The notes beneath the pieces are model-generated. The model had not been told where the DNA came from. It did not search any database and saw nothing but the letters and a program-made list of their open reading frames with translations. Source: JAJVID01 sp035714085 (GTDB lineage Bacteria > Acidobacteriota > Blastocatellia > RBC074). From it: DNA of 64,000 bases. The first letter of the stretch is position 1. Every line of letters starts with the position of its first letter. The translations under genes and the position numbers were made by a program. Where the stretch lies: positions 1 through 64,000 of the forward strand of contig DASTMP010000296.1 of assembly GCA_035714085.1 (NCBI GenBank), written 5' to 3'. Below are positions 1 to 8,169 of this stretch, piece by piece.

Positions 1-414
1 GAGTGATATCGCCCGGTCGAAATCGGCGACGGCCCCGGCCAGATCGCCCTTGTCGAGCCGCGCGTTCCCGCGATGATTCCAGGCTTCGGCGTAATCCGGT
101 TTGAGTTCCAGCGCTTTGCCACAATCGGCGATCGCCTTGTCGAGATCGCCTTTCAGATAATGAATCACGCCGCGGTTATTCCAGGCCATCGCGAATTTCG
201 AATCGAAGGTGATCGCGAACGTGTAATCCTCGATCGCCCCGTCCAGATCACCCGATTTCTGCCGCTCGTTGCCGCGGTTATAGTAGTCGGCGGCCGGGTT
301 CCTGTCCGCGTTCTTATCCTGACTGGGCTTCTGCCCAAACGCGGCTCCCGAGGTCGCGGCGACGATGGGGATCAAAAGAAAGATCGATTTAAATAGCCAG
401 CCTTTTGGCGCCAT
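1..414 (-). CDS. TPR-repeat secreted protein, 3' end cut by window
   Basis: The ATG at 414 is preceded by GGAG 8 nt upstream, and the frame is open to the window edge (138 codons seen, C-terminus missing). Residues 1-23 form a signal peptide ending in AAFGQ. From about residue 35 there are tandem 34-residue TPR units with the usual G-x-Y/N-x-G and A-x-x-x-x-x-A-I/L-x-x-x-P spacing (for example NNRGVIHYLKGDLDKAIADC and NHRGNARLDKGDLAGAVADF). TPR arrays are protein-protein interaction scaffolds, so this one probably acts in the periplasm or at the outer membrane. No specific partner can be named. Confidence 0.85.
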   Translation of the reverse strand, partial: MAPKGWLFKSIFLLIPIVAATSGAAFGQKPSQDKNADRNPAADYYNRGNERQKSGDLDGAIEDYTFAITFDSKFAMAWNNRGVIHYLKGDLDKAIADCGKALELKPDYAEAWNHRGNARLDKGDLAGAVADFDRAISL

Positions 415-485
415 ATGTCTTTTCTCCAGTTTTGTTTTTTATAGATTGTGAGCGGACGATCCGCGCTCTTCAGGCGCGGATCAAT

Positions 486-510
486 CAGTACCGCGAACGG
501 TAGCGAGCGG
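486..510. repeat. Dispersed REP-like repeat, copy 1
   Basis: The core CCGCGAACGGTAGCGAGCG recurs with small changes at 36097-36121, 57316-57344, 62634-62712 (inverted pair) and, degenerate, 38339-38444. It is partly self-complementary. Here it lies about 70 bp upstream of the TPR gene. Confidence 0.75.
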
Positions 511-600
511 GCTCCTCAATGAAAAGCCGCTCCCCTCAGGCGGGTGAGAAAAGGGGGTCCTCATGGCTTCTGCAGCCGATGGTCGGGCTGGATCCTCACT

Positions 601-628
601 TCTTGCTTCTTGCTTCTTGCTTCTTGCT
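601..628. repeat. Heptanucleotide tandem repeat (TCTTGCT x4)
   Basis: Four perfect tandem copies of the 7-bp unit TCTTGCT lie in a gene-free region. The unit length matches the other heptameric repeats in this window and resembles the short tandemly repeated repetitive (STRR) elements known from cyanobacteria. Confidence 0.8.
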
Positions 629-1222
629 TTGTTTTTTGGATCGATGAAGTAGCGATGTGAACATCGCGCGCCTTTGCATGAGTTCGGACACGCAATGCGA
701 GTGCAGGCTAAGTCAGGAGAGCGAGACTTGTCAATGGCGCGGCGCCCGCGACCGCTTTAACGAAAGACGTTGTACGCGTTGAAGGCGCCGATGACGCGTT
801 AATCATACAAGGTGAACGGCTGCGGAAACACCCGAATCGAGAATGCCGATAGCGCAACAGACTAACTGTCAGTCCATGGCATGAATTTGTGAGCGGATAA
901 ACTTTGAGCTGTCTCGATTCAACCCGCCGCGAACCCGCTCTGGCCCGCTTTGGATGGCTTCGACGCGAACAATTTGAACCCGTTGAGGCGTGTATGGCGT
1001 AGCAGCGGCTTTGATTTGCGGCGACCCTCGACTTATGGCGCGGCCGCGACGAAGAAAACCGCGTGTGATTGCGCTCGCGTCGCCATTTGCGGCGCCATAG
1101 TTGCTAAATGCAATGGTGACAGCTTAAGGCATATCAAGGTGAACCCCCGGGTGCGGTAGGAGGCATAGGGGATCGTCTTTGAAGCAACTTTTAGTTGTTT
1201 TCACACCGTATCCGGGTTTCAA
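629..1222. other. Gene-free stretch upstream of an orphan plus-strand terminator
   Basis: No reading frame here has convincing protein character. The 69-codon plus frame at 950-1159 lacks a ribosome binding site and resembles nothing known to me. The stretch ends at a strong plus-oriented terminator (1223-1284) although no plus-strand gene precedes it, so an unannotated small RNA is possible. I see no match to tmRNA, RNase P RNA, 6S or SRP RNA. Confidence 0.4.
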
Positions 1223-1284
1223 GGCTGTTCGCAAAGCTCGCTCTTCCAAAAGAAGAGTGATCAAAGCGAACAGCCCTTTTTTTT
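1223..1284 (+). terminator. Strong intrinsic terminator, plus-oriented
   Basis: GGCTGTTCGC (1223-1232) pairs with GCGAACAGCC (1266-1275). An inner hairpin CTCTTC/GAAGAG sits in the loop, and a run of eight T follows (1277-1284). The T-run lies just past the stop of the convergent hemerythrin gene. In the other orientation there is no T-tract, so it terminates a plus-strand transcript. Confidence 0.75.
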
Positions 1285-1753
1285 ATCTACGCCGGATGGC
1301 GGCGACTTTCGCCCGGCTGTTATATTTCATCTCCTGCATTCGATGGCCCATGTCCTGCAATCGTTGCGGCTCGCACAATTCTTCGGCTAGCGGCATGAGT
1401 TCGTTCTCCTCTTCGTCGATGTGGCGCTCGACGCTTTCGCGCAGGTCTGCGAGCGTTCTCTGGAACTCCTCCACATTCGGGGCCATAGTTGAAAGGTGCG
1501 AGAGCAACCGCTCGAATTCCTTATGCGCCTTGCGTAAACTTCGCGCCAGGTCGCGTGACTCGTCGAATTCCTTCATCGCCGGATAGAACACCTCTTCTTC
1601 GATGAGTGTGTGCATCATCAGCAGTTCGTTGAGATGGTTGAAGACGTCGGTGTTCGTTTGAACCGTCCCGACCTGGCGGTCCGCGGCCTCGAGTTCTCCG
1701 ATCAGGCTCACCGCCTTCTGATGGTCATTCTTTAAAAGTTCCGTAGCAGTCAT
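1283..1753 (-). CDS. Hemerythrin HHE-domain protein
   Basis: This is a 156-residue four-helix protein. The iron-ligand pattern of cation-binding HHE hemerythrins is visible: H near residue 10 (NDHQKAV), a helix with HLNELLMMHTLIEEEVFYP (H...H..E), KAHKEF, and a final RHIDEEENELMP helix. Family members bind a di-iron centre for O2 or NO sensing or iron handling. The ATG at 1753 is chosen because GGAGG lies 5 nt upstream and the domain begins directly after it. The frame is open further upstream (to 2017) but runs through hairpin repeats, including a second plausible start at 1879 (MSRCDA, AGGAG 6 nt upstream), so a longer leader form cannot be excluded. Confidence 0.85.
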   Translation of the reverse strand: MTATELLKNDHQKAVSLIGELEAADRQVGTVQTNTDVFNHLNELLMMHTLIEEEVFYPAMKEFDESRDLARSLRKAHKEFERLLSHLSTMAPNVEEFQRTLADLRESVERHIDEEENELMPLAEELCEPQRLQDMGHRMQEMKYNSRAKVAAIRRR

Positions 1754-1772
1754 GCAATCCTCCTCAGAAAAT

Positions 1773-1843
1773 AACCACGAAGAAACGAAGAAAACGAAGA
1801 AAGAATAGAAGAAAGTCTTCGTGCTCTTCGTTTCTTCGTGGTT
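1773..1843. repeat. Hairpin repeat, cgaagaaa family
   Basis: AACCACGAAGAAACGAAG (1773-1790) is repeated inverted at 1826-1843. The same family occurs at 40192-40259. Here it lies in the hemerythrin leader. Confidence 0.85.
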
Positions 1844-1845
1844 GA

Positions 1846-2043
1846 TTTTCATTCTTTTCTGGGCGTCGCAACGCGACATGTTTAACTCCTCAGAAAATGG
1901 TAGGGCAAACTGGCAGTTTGCCTGGTTTTCCCGAAAGACCGCATCGAATGAGTCATGGCAAACTGCCAGTTTGCCATACCCTCGCGCCGCGATTTTCATT
2001 CTTTCAGGGCGTCGCAACGCGACATGTTTAACTCCTCAGAAAA
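1846..2043. repeat. Duplicated leader module containing a hairpin
   Basis: A module of about 50 bp is present twice, at about 1846-1898 and 1993-2043. It runs from ATTTTCATTCTTT through GGGCGTCGCAACGCGACATG to CTCCTCAGAAAA. Its last 12 bp occur a third time at 1763-1772 beside the hemerythrin start. Between the copies sits a hairpin (1899-1980) with arms ending in GGCAAACTGCCAGTTTGCC. On the minus strand each copy reads GAGGAG-6 nt-ATG followed by MSRCDA; the distal copy stops after nine codons (MSRCDALKE). Confidence 0.8.
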
Positions 2044-2112
2044 ATCGAGGATCGAGGATCGAATGTCTCGAGTCGCCTCACTCATGAGGACGTGATCCTC
2101 GATCTTCGATCA
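2044..2112. repeat. Hairpin repeat, gatcgag family
   Basis: The 7-bp word GATCGAG is repeated at 2044-2063 and inverted at about 2093-2112 (TGATCCTCGATCTTCGAT). It directly follows the third CTCAGAAAA copy. The remaining sequence to 2437 shows no gene, tRNA or clear promoter. Confidence 0.7.
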
Positions 2113-2437
2113 ATATTATTCTTACATATCAGGCGGCAACCACTATGCCTGATGGCGCGAGAGGAGGCTCATCACGGCGCTCGCGTTGTATGGAATACAA
2201 CCTGATCGCCTTGAAACAGTGCATGACATCTGTATGAGCTTTTCGCCTGAGCGTTTCGTAATTCGATCGTGACGCCGCAGATCCCCGCCAATCCTGGCTT
2301 AGAGGCACATCGTTTGCTCGGTCGAAGGCGATGAACTTAAGCGCTCATCAAACGGATCATCAGTGGCCTCGGGAGTTAGGAAACACAGCTCCCGCCGCCT
2401 CACGATCAATCCATATCTCAGAAGGAGCATCAATGTT

Positions 2438-2821
2438 ATGGCAGATGATTACGTAGCCAATGAATTCGAAAGCGATGGCGCCGATATGAAAACCAGGAGC
2501 GGACGGGGCAAGAGTGAAGGCAGGACGGCCAGAGTGTCGAGCGGCGCCAAGTCAGCCAGCATCATCGGAAAAAGCGCCGCATCGAGTAAGACCCGATCGA
2601 GCGGCGGCAGAAAGAGATCGTCAAGTTCACGCAAAAGCAATCCGCTATCCCGAAGCCGAAGCGTCAAGAGCGCCACGAAGACTGCCCGCAAGACCGTTAG
2701 CAGCGCGCGCGGCAAGGCAAGCAGAGCCTCCGGGCCTCTGATGAGTTCCGCGAGCAGAAGCTCCCGCAAGACAAGCAAAAAGAGCGTCAGATCACAATCA
2801 TCCCGCGGAAAGAAGCGCTAG
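2438..2821 (+). CDS. Small Ser/Arg/Lys-rich basic protein
   Basis: The 127-residue product has an acidic N-terminus (MADDYVANEFESDGADM). From about residue 25 to the end it is almost only S, R, K, A, G and T, in repeated short S/R and S/K words. The tail resembles bacterial histone-H1-like or nucleic-acid-binding basic tails by composition only; there is no recognisable fold. The ATG at 2438 has GGAG 10 nt upstream; an ATG 5 nt earlier is out of frame. Low-complexity coding makes this a moderate call. Confidence 0.55.
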   Translation: MADDYVANEFESDGADMKTRSGRGKSEGRTARVSSGAKSASIIGKSAASSKTRSSGGRKRSSSSRKSNPLSRSRSVKSATKTARKTVSSARGKASRASGPLMSSASRSSRKTSKKSVRSQSSRGKKR

Positions 2822-2836
2822 AGAGAATCAAGAATC

Positions 2837-2922
2837 GAAAATAGACAGGATTTACAGGATTGCTCAGGATTTCGGCGCCTTGAGTCGCCCACTGAGAAAC
2901 CCTATAAATCCTGTCTATTTTC
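2837..2922. repeat. Hairpin repeat, caggattt family
   Basis: GAAAATAGACAGGATTTA (from 2837) is inverted at 2905-2922. The loop carries a further partial copy (ACAGGATTGCTCAGGATTT). The same family has perfect 34-bp arms at 32029-32112. It ends 10 nt before the next start codon. Confidence 0.85.
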
Positions 2923-2932
2923 CATAAAAACT

Positions 2933-3676
2933 ATGGCGACGAATTCGATCAAACCTGGCGGTCATTACAGGCCGATCAACGTCGGCGATGGCGAGCGGAT
3001 TGTCTCGGTAGCGGGCGGAGGCGCTCTGTCGATATGCGGATTGAAGCGCGGCGGGCTTGGCGGCCTGATGATGATGATCGCCGGCGGCGCCCTGATCTAT
3101 CGGGGCGCGACCGGGCATTGCAGTCTATATAGAGCCTTGAGCGTCAGCACCGCAAAACGCAAAGGACTTCGCGCGAGCGTCAAACACGGCGCAGGCATCA
3201 AGGTCGAAAAGAGGGTCACCATTAATAAGCCCGTTGAGGAGTTGTTCAGGTTCTGGCATAACTTCGAGAACCTCCCTCGTTTTCTGAGCCATCTGGAATC
3301 GGTTCGCGCGATCGGCGGCCAATCCGGCCAACCCGGCCAATCCTGGAGGCTCTCACACTGGGTCGCCCGCCTGCCCGCCGGGATGAAAGTCGAATGGGAC
3401 GCCGAGATTATCAACGAAGCGCCGAACGAGTTGATCGCCTGGCGCTCGCTTGAAGGCGCGCAAGTCCCTAACGCGGGCTCGGTGCGTTTTGAAAGAAACC
3501 CGACCGGGCAAGGCGCCGATGTTAAAGTCGCGATCGAATACGCCCCGCCGGTGGGCAAAATAGGCTCGCTCCTCGCAAAACTCTTCGGCGAAGACCCGGA
3601 GCGTCGAGTCGCCGAGGACTTGCGCCGCTTCAAACAGTTCATGGAGACTGGCCGGACAAAGCCAGCCGCCGCCTGA
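2933..3676 (+). CDS. DUF2892 membrane segment fused to SRPBCC domain
   Basis: The product has 247 residues. Residues 20-75 form a glycine-rich hydrophobic pair of segments (GGGALSICGLKRGGLGG; MMMIAGGALIYRGATGHC) typical of YgaP-like DUF2892. Residues 85-235 are an SRPBCC/cyclase-dehydrase helix-grip domain (KVEKRVTINKPVEELFRFW, ENLPRFL, WDAEIINEAPNELIAWRSL, AEDLRRFKQFMETG). Such fusions are usually stress-associated membrane proteins. Ligand and reaction are unknown. No strong ribosome binding site is visible because a repeat arm abuts the ATG. Confidence 0.85.
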   Translation: MATNSIKPGGHYRPINVGDGERIVSVAGGGALSICGLKRGGLGGLMMMIAGGALIYRGATGHCSLYRALSVSTAKRKGLRASVKHGAGIKVEKRVTINKPVEELFRFWHNFENLPRFLSHLESVRAIGGQSGQPGQSWRLSHWVARLPAGMKVEWDAEIINEAPNELIAWRSLEGAQVPNAGSVRFERNPTGQGADVKVAIEYAPPVGKIGSLLAKLFGEDPERRVAEDLRRFKQFMETGRTKPAAA

Positions 3677-3767
3677 ACTGAAAGATATGTAAAAAAAATA
3701 GTGGCTCGGCAAACGTAAGAGCTCCAAATTTCATCCTTCCTTCGATTCTCCTCCAACATTATTGCGA

Positions 3768-3836
3768 GCGCCGTCCATCATGATGGGACCTATAAGTCTC
3801 AATGAGACTTATAGGTCCCATCATGATGGACGGCGC
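3768..3836. repeat. Perfect 34-bp-arm palindrome
   Basis: Arms 3768-3801 and 3803-3836 are perfectly complementary around a single A (3802). The arm begins GCGCCGTCCATCATGATGG, itself containing the palindrome CCATCATGATGG. There is no T-tract on either strand, so it is not an ordinary terminator. It would extrude as a cruciform or form a very stable RNA hairpin. Confidence 0.95.
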
Positions 3837-4227
3837 CATAGCGGATTCTCTTGTTTCCCTCGATTTACTTCATCGACGGAAGCGTTGCGAGGTCTGGAAT
3901 TTGCTATAACACAGTATGTCCCCGCAGAAGGTAAATAAGCCTTTTGCTCATTGCTGGGGCTTTAAGCGGTCAGGAGTGGAACGTAGAATCCCGATCCGGG
4001 CGCATTAAATAAGAACTGTTGTACGTTTCGGGTGCATTGAAACCGAAAGTACGGTTTCAGGCCAGTGTCTCTTCAGACGCCCCCCGCTCGCGCCACACAA
4101 TGATCATGAGGACTTTACCTGGCTGCTGCGCCGTAGATTTCAAGTAGGAGGAGAAGGACAGGTAGATTGTGCAACCGATTCTTTCCCGTTCAATTGTGTC
4201 TATCACTTTCCCTGGGAGGTAAAACAT
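3837..4227. other. Gene-free leader region with possible RNA structure
   Basis: No protein gene is visible. Two overlapping hairpins compete at 4021-4059: GTACGTTTCGG with CCGAAAGTAC, and TGAAACCG (4038-4045) with CGGTTTCA (4052-4059). A further stem CCCCGCA/TGCTGGGG lies near 3918-3957, and a TATAAC box at 3905-3910. This may be a structured 5' leader of the gene at 4228; I recognise no riboswitch class. Confidence 0.35.
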
Positions 4228-4746
4228 ATGTGCGATTACTCTTTGCATGGCATCAAGAACCGGCTCGCCAATGAAGGCGAGGCGTTGTTCATTCACAAGT
4301 TTCACACCGGCTCGAAAGGGCTGGCTTCAGTAACCGATCTCAGGAATCTCGAAAAACCGGCGCCTGCCCCGGCGGGCGCGGGAATCTGGGCGAGATTCAA
4401 ATGCTGGGTTGAAAATCAACGAAGATGGATAAACGACGACATGAAGAGGGCGCTGCCGGCGGTCTGCATTCCTCCGGGCGCCCGTCTGCAGGTGGACGGG
4501 ATTCCGGCGCCACTTCAGAAGCAATTCGGGGTAGGGTCGAGCGAGGAAGTGACGTTCGTTCAATTGACCGCCGAACCATTCAGGTATCGCGACGCCATAC
4601 GCTTCCATAATGGCCAGGAAATCCTTCTCCAGAAACTCTCTGACGGGTTGAGAATGGATGTGCTGAGCCTGGCGCTCGCCGAAGAGACTCCGGCGCTGAA
4701 ACCCGCCGCGAGGTCTTCGATACTCGAACAGGTCAGCGTCGGATAA
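4228..4746 (+). CDS. Conserved hypothetical protein
   Basis: The product has 172 residues and no signal peptide. The ATG follows GGGAGG at 8 nt. The N-terminus MCDYSLHGIKNRLANEGEAL...HKFHTGSKGLAS has the look of a conserved family. It is followed by a Pro/Ala linker, an amphipathic WENQRRWINDDMKRAL helix, and a region with a single conserved-looking Cys (VCIPPGARLQVD). I do not recognise a function. Confidence 0.75.
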   Translation: MCDYSLHGIKNRLANEGEALFIHKFHTGSKGLASVTDLRNLEKPAPAPAGAGIWARFKCWVENQRRWINDDMKRALPAVCIPPGARLQVDGIPAPLQKQFGVGSSEEVTFVQLTAEPFRYRDAIRFHNGQEILLQKLSDGLRMDVLSLALAEETPALKPAARSSILEQVSVG

Positions 4747-4792
4747 GCGTCTCCCTGCACGTGTTTTGTCTCCTCCCCTGCGGTAAAAAAAA

Positions 4793-5086
4793 ATGGAATG
4801 CAGAATTTGCAATCAACGGATCAGCTTCGTTAAAGGCAACCATCCGGGGCGGAAAAGAAAATCGACCCGGGCGGTCCACGAAAGCGAATTGTCAGACGCT
4901 CTGACACAGGCGAATGGCGAGGTCGTGACGCCACATCCCGGCGTTCAACGCAAATTGCGGCAGGAGCTCGAGGGGAAACACCGTCGCGAACAGCAGGCGA
5001 CTGCGGAGGCGCAGCAAAACGCCGCGCCTCCGGAATCCGCTGAACAAGCCGAGAGCGCCGAACGGTATTCGAAGGCGACGGCCTGA
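4793..5086 (+). CDS. Small CxxC protein, hypothetical
   Basis: The product has 97 residues. It starts MECRICNQRISF with a CxxC that could bind zinc, followed by a basic patch and an Ala/Glu/Gln-rich helical tail. It begins 46 nt after the previous gene and may be co-transcribed. The start lies directly after a run of nine A with no good ribosome binding site. No function is recognised. Confidence 0.5.
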   Translation: MECRICNQRISFVKGNHPGRKRKSTRAVHESELSDALTQANGEVVTPHPGVQRKLRQELEGKHRREQQATAEAQQNAAPPESAEQAESAERYSKATA

Positions 5087-5108
5087 AGTTGGACCGATCA
5101 TAACAACA

Positions 5109-5176
5109 CCGGGAGCGCCAGAGGTCGAGCGAGCGGCAGGAACTCTTGCCGCTTGTTCGACCTCTGGCGCTCCCGG
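5109..5176. repeat. Long GC-rich hairpin
   Basis: ACCGGGAGCGCCAGAGGTCGA (about 5108-5128) is inverted at 5156-5176, with a further GCGGCAAG/CTTGCCGC pairing inside, giving about 30 paired bases. There is no T-tract. It separates the plus-strand small genes from the minus-strand tRNA/secG unit. Confidence 0.85.
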
Positions 5177-5221
5177 TCTTCATGCGCTTCTAACCGTCCA
5201 CAATTAATTATTCTCGTCCCA

Positions 5222-5265
5222 AAAGAAAGGCCGCTGACGGCTTTTGCAGTCAACGGCCTTTCTTT
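5222..5265 (-). terminator. Intrinsic terminator after tRNA-Leu
   Basis: The stem AAAGAAAGGCCG is paired with CGGCCTTTCTTT, a TGAC/GTCA extension continues it, and a T-rich 3' side is present on the minus strand. It lies 10 nt past the tRNA 3' end. Confidence 0.8.
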
Positions 5266-5274
5266 AAATCTGAA

Positions 5275-5356
5275 TGCTCGGAGCGAGAATCGAACTCGCA
5301 CGGGTCTCCCCACACGCCCCTCAAACGTGCGCGTCTACCAGTTCCGCCATCCGAGC
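5275..5356 (-). tRNA. tRNA-Leu (anticodon GAG)
   Basis: The acceptor stem GCTCGGA/TCCGAGC has discriminator A. The D-arm reads GGCGGAACTGGTAGACGCG. The anticodon stem CACGT/GCGTG closes the loop TTGAGGG, giving anticodon GAG (codons CUU/CUC). A class II variable arm follows, then the T-arm GCGAG-TTCGATT-CTCGC. CCA is not encoded. It follows secG directly, a common tpiA-secG-tRNA-Leu arrangement. Confidence 0.95.
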
Positions 5357-5371
5357 TTGAAAAGAATCACA

Positions 5372-5820
<449 letters not shown>

Positions 5821-5824
<4 letters not shown>

Positions 5825-6579
5825 CGGTCGTAATTGACGATCTTTGCGAAGCTCTCGGCGTCGAGACTCGCGCCGCCCACCAGCGCCCCGTCTATATCGG
5901 CTTCGCGCATGAGGTCGGAGATGTTCTCCGGCTTGACGCTACCGCCGTAAAGAATCCGCAAACTTTCAGCAGTTGATTGATCGAAGTATTGTGAAATCCA
6001 CTGGCGAATGAATGCGTGCATTCGTTGGGCCTGGCCAGGCGCCGCAGTGCGTCCGGTGCCGATCGCCCAGACCGGTTCGTAAGCGGCGATGATACGCGTC
6101 AGGTCTTGGGCTGTCAAATCGGCCAAACTCCGCGCCAGTTGCGCCGCCACGACCTCTTCTTCGCGTCCCGCGTCGCGCTCTTCCAGCGTCTCGCCGACGC
6201 AGAGGATGGGCGTGAGATTGGAACTCAGCGCCGCGCGAATCTTGCGATTGACCACCTCGTCAGTGTCGCCGTACATCGAACGTCGCTCGGAATGTCCGAT
6301 GATGACGTGTGAAGCGCCCGCGTCTTTCAACATATCGCCGCAGATTTCGCCGGTGTGCGGGCCCTGTTTCGGCTCGGTCGAGACGTCCTGCCCAGCCACT
6401 CTGACATTCGAGCCTTCCAATCGGTCGGCGACGGATTTGATGGCGGTATATGGCGGCGCGACGACGACCTCACAATGGTTCGCGTTCGCGACCAGCGGTT
6501 TGAGCGCTGTAACCGTGGCCACAGCGTCGCCGATTAATTTATACATTTTCCAATTTCCGGCAATGACTGGTTTGCGCAT
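5821..6579 (-). CDS. tpiA: Triosephosphate isomerase
   Basis: The enzyme interconverts dihydroxyacetone phosphate and glyceraldehyde 3-phosphate in glycolysis and gluconeogenesis. The full-length 252-residue TIM barrel has N9/K11 in AGNWKMYK, catalytic H96 in IGHSERR, catalytic E168 in AYEPVWAIGTG, and the phosphate loop YGGSVKP. It lies downstream of pgk and a POTRA gene on the same strand and is coupled to secG. Confidence 0.98.
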
Positions 6580-6590
6580 AAATTATCAGT

Positions 6591-8147
6591 TCAGAATGTA
6601 AACAATACGTTCGCAATTTGTTTGGCGCGATCAGGCTGTAAACGAACGCGAGGCGTCCTGCCGCTGCGGTCATCAAACATCTTTTTGATGAAGCCTTTGA
6701 TATACTCCATATTGAAGACCGCGCCCTGCGCCATTTGCCATTTGCTGCGAATGCGCTTTTCCTCATCTCCCGAAGCGTTTTTGATCAGAACTTCACCCAT
6801 CTGATATGGTTTTCCTTCTTCCACGACTATATGGTAATTCGCCACGCCAGCGCTTTCATCAAAATTGGTCTCGACGGTCATCTTCAGATCGAGATAACCT
6901 TGTTTAAGATAGGCCGTCTTGATCGCGTTCAAACCTTTATCAATCTTTGCGCCGTCCGCCGTGACTCCAGTTTTCATTCGGAATAAATCCTGTATGGTCT
7001 CCATTTCCAGAGCCTGATTGCCTACCCATTCAAATTTGCCAAGTTTGTAAACCGCCCCTTCGACGACTTGCGCCGAGACGTTAACGCCGCCTTTGCACTT
7101 CTTGTTTGCGCCGGCGTCCGGTTGCGCGGACACGTCGCCGAATTTCGCCTGCAAATAACCCCGCCTGCGATAAATCGGCAGCAGCGTGTTCTCTATGCTC
7201 TGCGCGAACTGCTGGCCCGAGTATTCTATGTTCATGATCGGCTTGAGTTCAGCCTGCATTTGCTTTCCGAGCGAGGCGGACGCTCCCGGAAACGATACAT
7301 TGCACACCGGCATAGGCGCGCCGGTCGAAACAAAAACTAACTGTTTCTGGATTCTGGAGCCCTGCGCATCCAGATCTCTGACTCCGATTATGAAATCGAC
7401 TTCCCGTTGAATCCCGCGGCTCCGCAGCAGTTCTTCCAACGCCGCCTTGATTTTTTTTGGAAAAACCACATGGTCGGCCACGGAGCCTTCGAAGCCGGGA
7501 ATCTGCTTGCGCACGGCGTCTCGCAATTCCTGCGGCGTGAACCAGACGAAGTTATCGAAGACGCATGAGATGTCCCATTCGAACTCGGTCACTTCAAAGC
7601 GCGCGACCATCTGTCCGTCAACTTCGCGGTAGGAAAAATTGATATCGGAGAAATATCCGGTATCCCCCAGACGTTTCGACGCCGCGTTCAACTGTTTCTG
7701 GTCGAACACTGCCCCCAACTGTAATCCCAACGCGTTGGCGGCGGTCGCCTGATCGCAGTGTTGCAAGCCGGAAAATTCGATCTTGCCGAGTACGGATGTT
7801 TTGGACGCGGCGGGCGCGGGGCTTGGCTCCGGCGGTTTGCTCTCTTCGACATCAAAGATCACATCCAGATTATCGCCGTCCCAACTGTACCTGTATCTAA
7901 CAAAGGCGAAGAGTCCGGACTCGGAAAGCTTATTGGTGGCGGTCTTGAGATCGGCGAACTTGAGACTCTGACCGAGTCTCAAGCCGCTCACCTCAAGGAA
8001 TTTCTCGCGGCTGATCTTTTGCAGCCCGTTCACATCGACTTTGTTAAGACGATATGTCTGCGTTTCAGGATTCTGTTGCGCCATTACCCGCAAGCCAGTA
8101 AGTAGAAAGAGCGAGACGAAAAGCCCAAGCGTCAATCTTTTCCACAT
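6591..8147 (-). CDS. POTRA-repeat protein without a BamA barrel
   Basis: The product has 518 residues, with a signal peptide (residues 1-23, ending RVMAQQ) and an AGGAGG ribosome binding site. The body consists of repeated POTRA-like units: KVDVNGLQKISREKFLEVSGLRLGQSL, GKIEFSGLQHCDQATAANALGLQLG, KFEWVGNQALEMETIQDLFRMKTG and a last unit with GKPYQMGEVLIKN. BamA/TamA proteins carry about 400 more residues of outer-membrane barrel after their POTRAs; here the chain ends about 70 residues after the last unit, in ANVLFTF. It is likely a periplasmic chaperone-like or accessory assembly factor. It sits between pgk (23 nt) and tpiA (12 nt), so it is in that operon. Confidence 0.85.
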   Translation of the reverse strand: MWKRLTLGLFVSLFLLTGLRVMAQQNPETQTYRLNKVDVNGLQKISREKFLEVSGLRLGQSLKFADLKTATNKLSESGLFAFVRYRYSWDGDNLDVIFDVEESKPPEPSPAPAASKTSVLGKIEFSGLQHCDQATAANALGLQLGAVFDQKQLNAASKRLGDTGYFSDINFSYREVDGQMVARFEVTEFEWDISCVFDNFVWFTPQELRDAVRKQIPGFEGSVADHVVFPKKIKAALEELLRSRGIQREVDFIIGVRDLDAQGSRIQKQLVFVSTGAPMPVCNVSFPGASASLGKQMQAELKPIMNIEYSGQQFAQSIENTLLPIYRRRGYLQAKFGDVSAQPDAGANKKCKGGVNVSAQVVEGAVYKLGKFEWVGNQALEMETIQDLFRMKTGVTADGAKIDKGLNAIKTAYLKQGYLDLKMTVETNFDESAGVANYHIVVEEGKPYQMGEVLIKNASGDEEKRIRSKWQMAQGAVFNMEYIKGFIKKMFDDRSGRTPRVRLQPDRAKQIANVLFTF

Positions 8148-8169
8148 GGGGACCTCCTAAATTGCGCTG

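Noticed and set aside
950..1159. Small plus-strand protein gene
   Set aside because: No ribosome binding site, unusual composition and no recognisable features. An RNA explanation fits the terminator better.
1754..2017. N-terminal extension of the hemerythrin protein
   Set aside because: The extension is translated hairpin repeat with unnatural Phe-rich sequence, and a good ribosome binding site sits directly before the domain at 1753.
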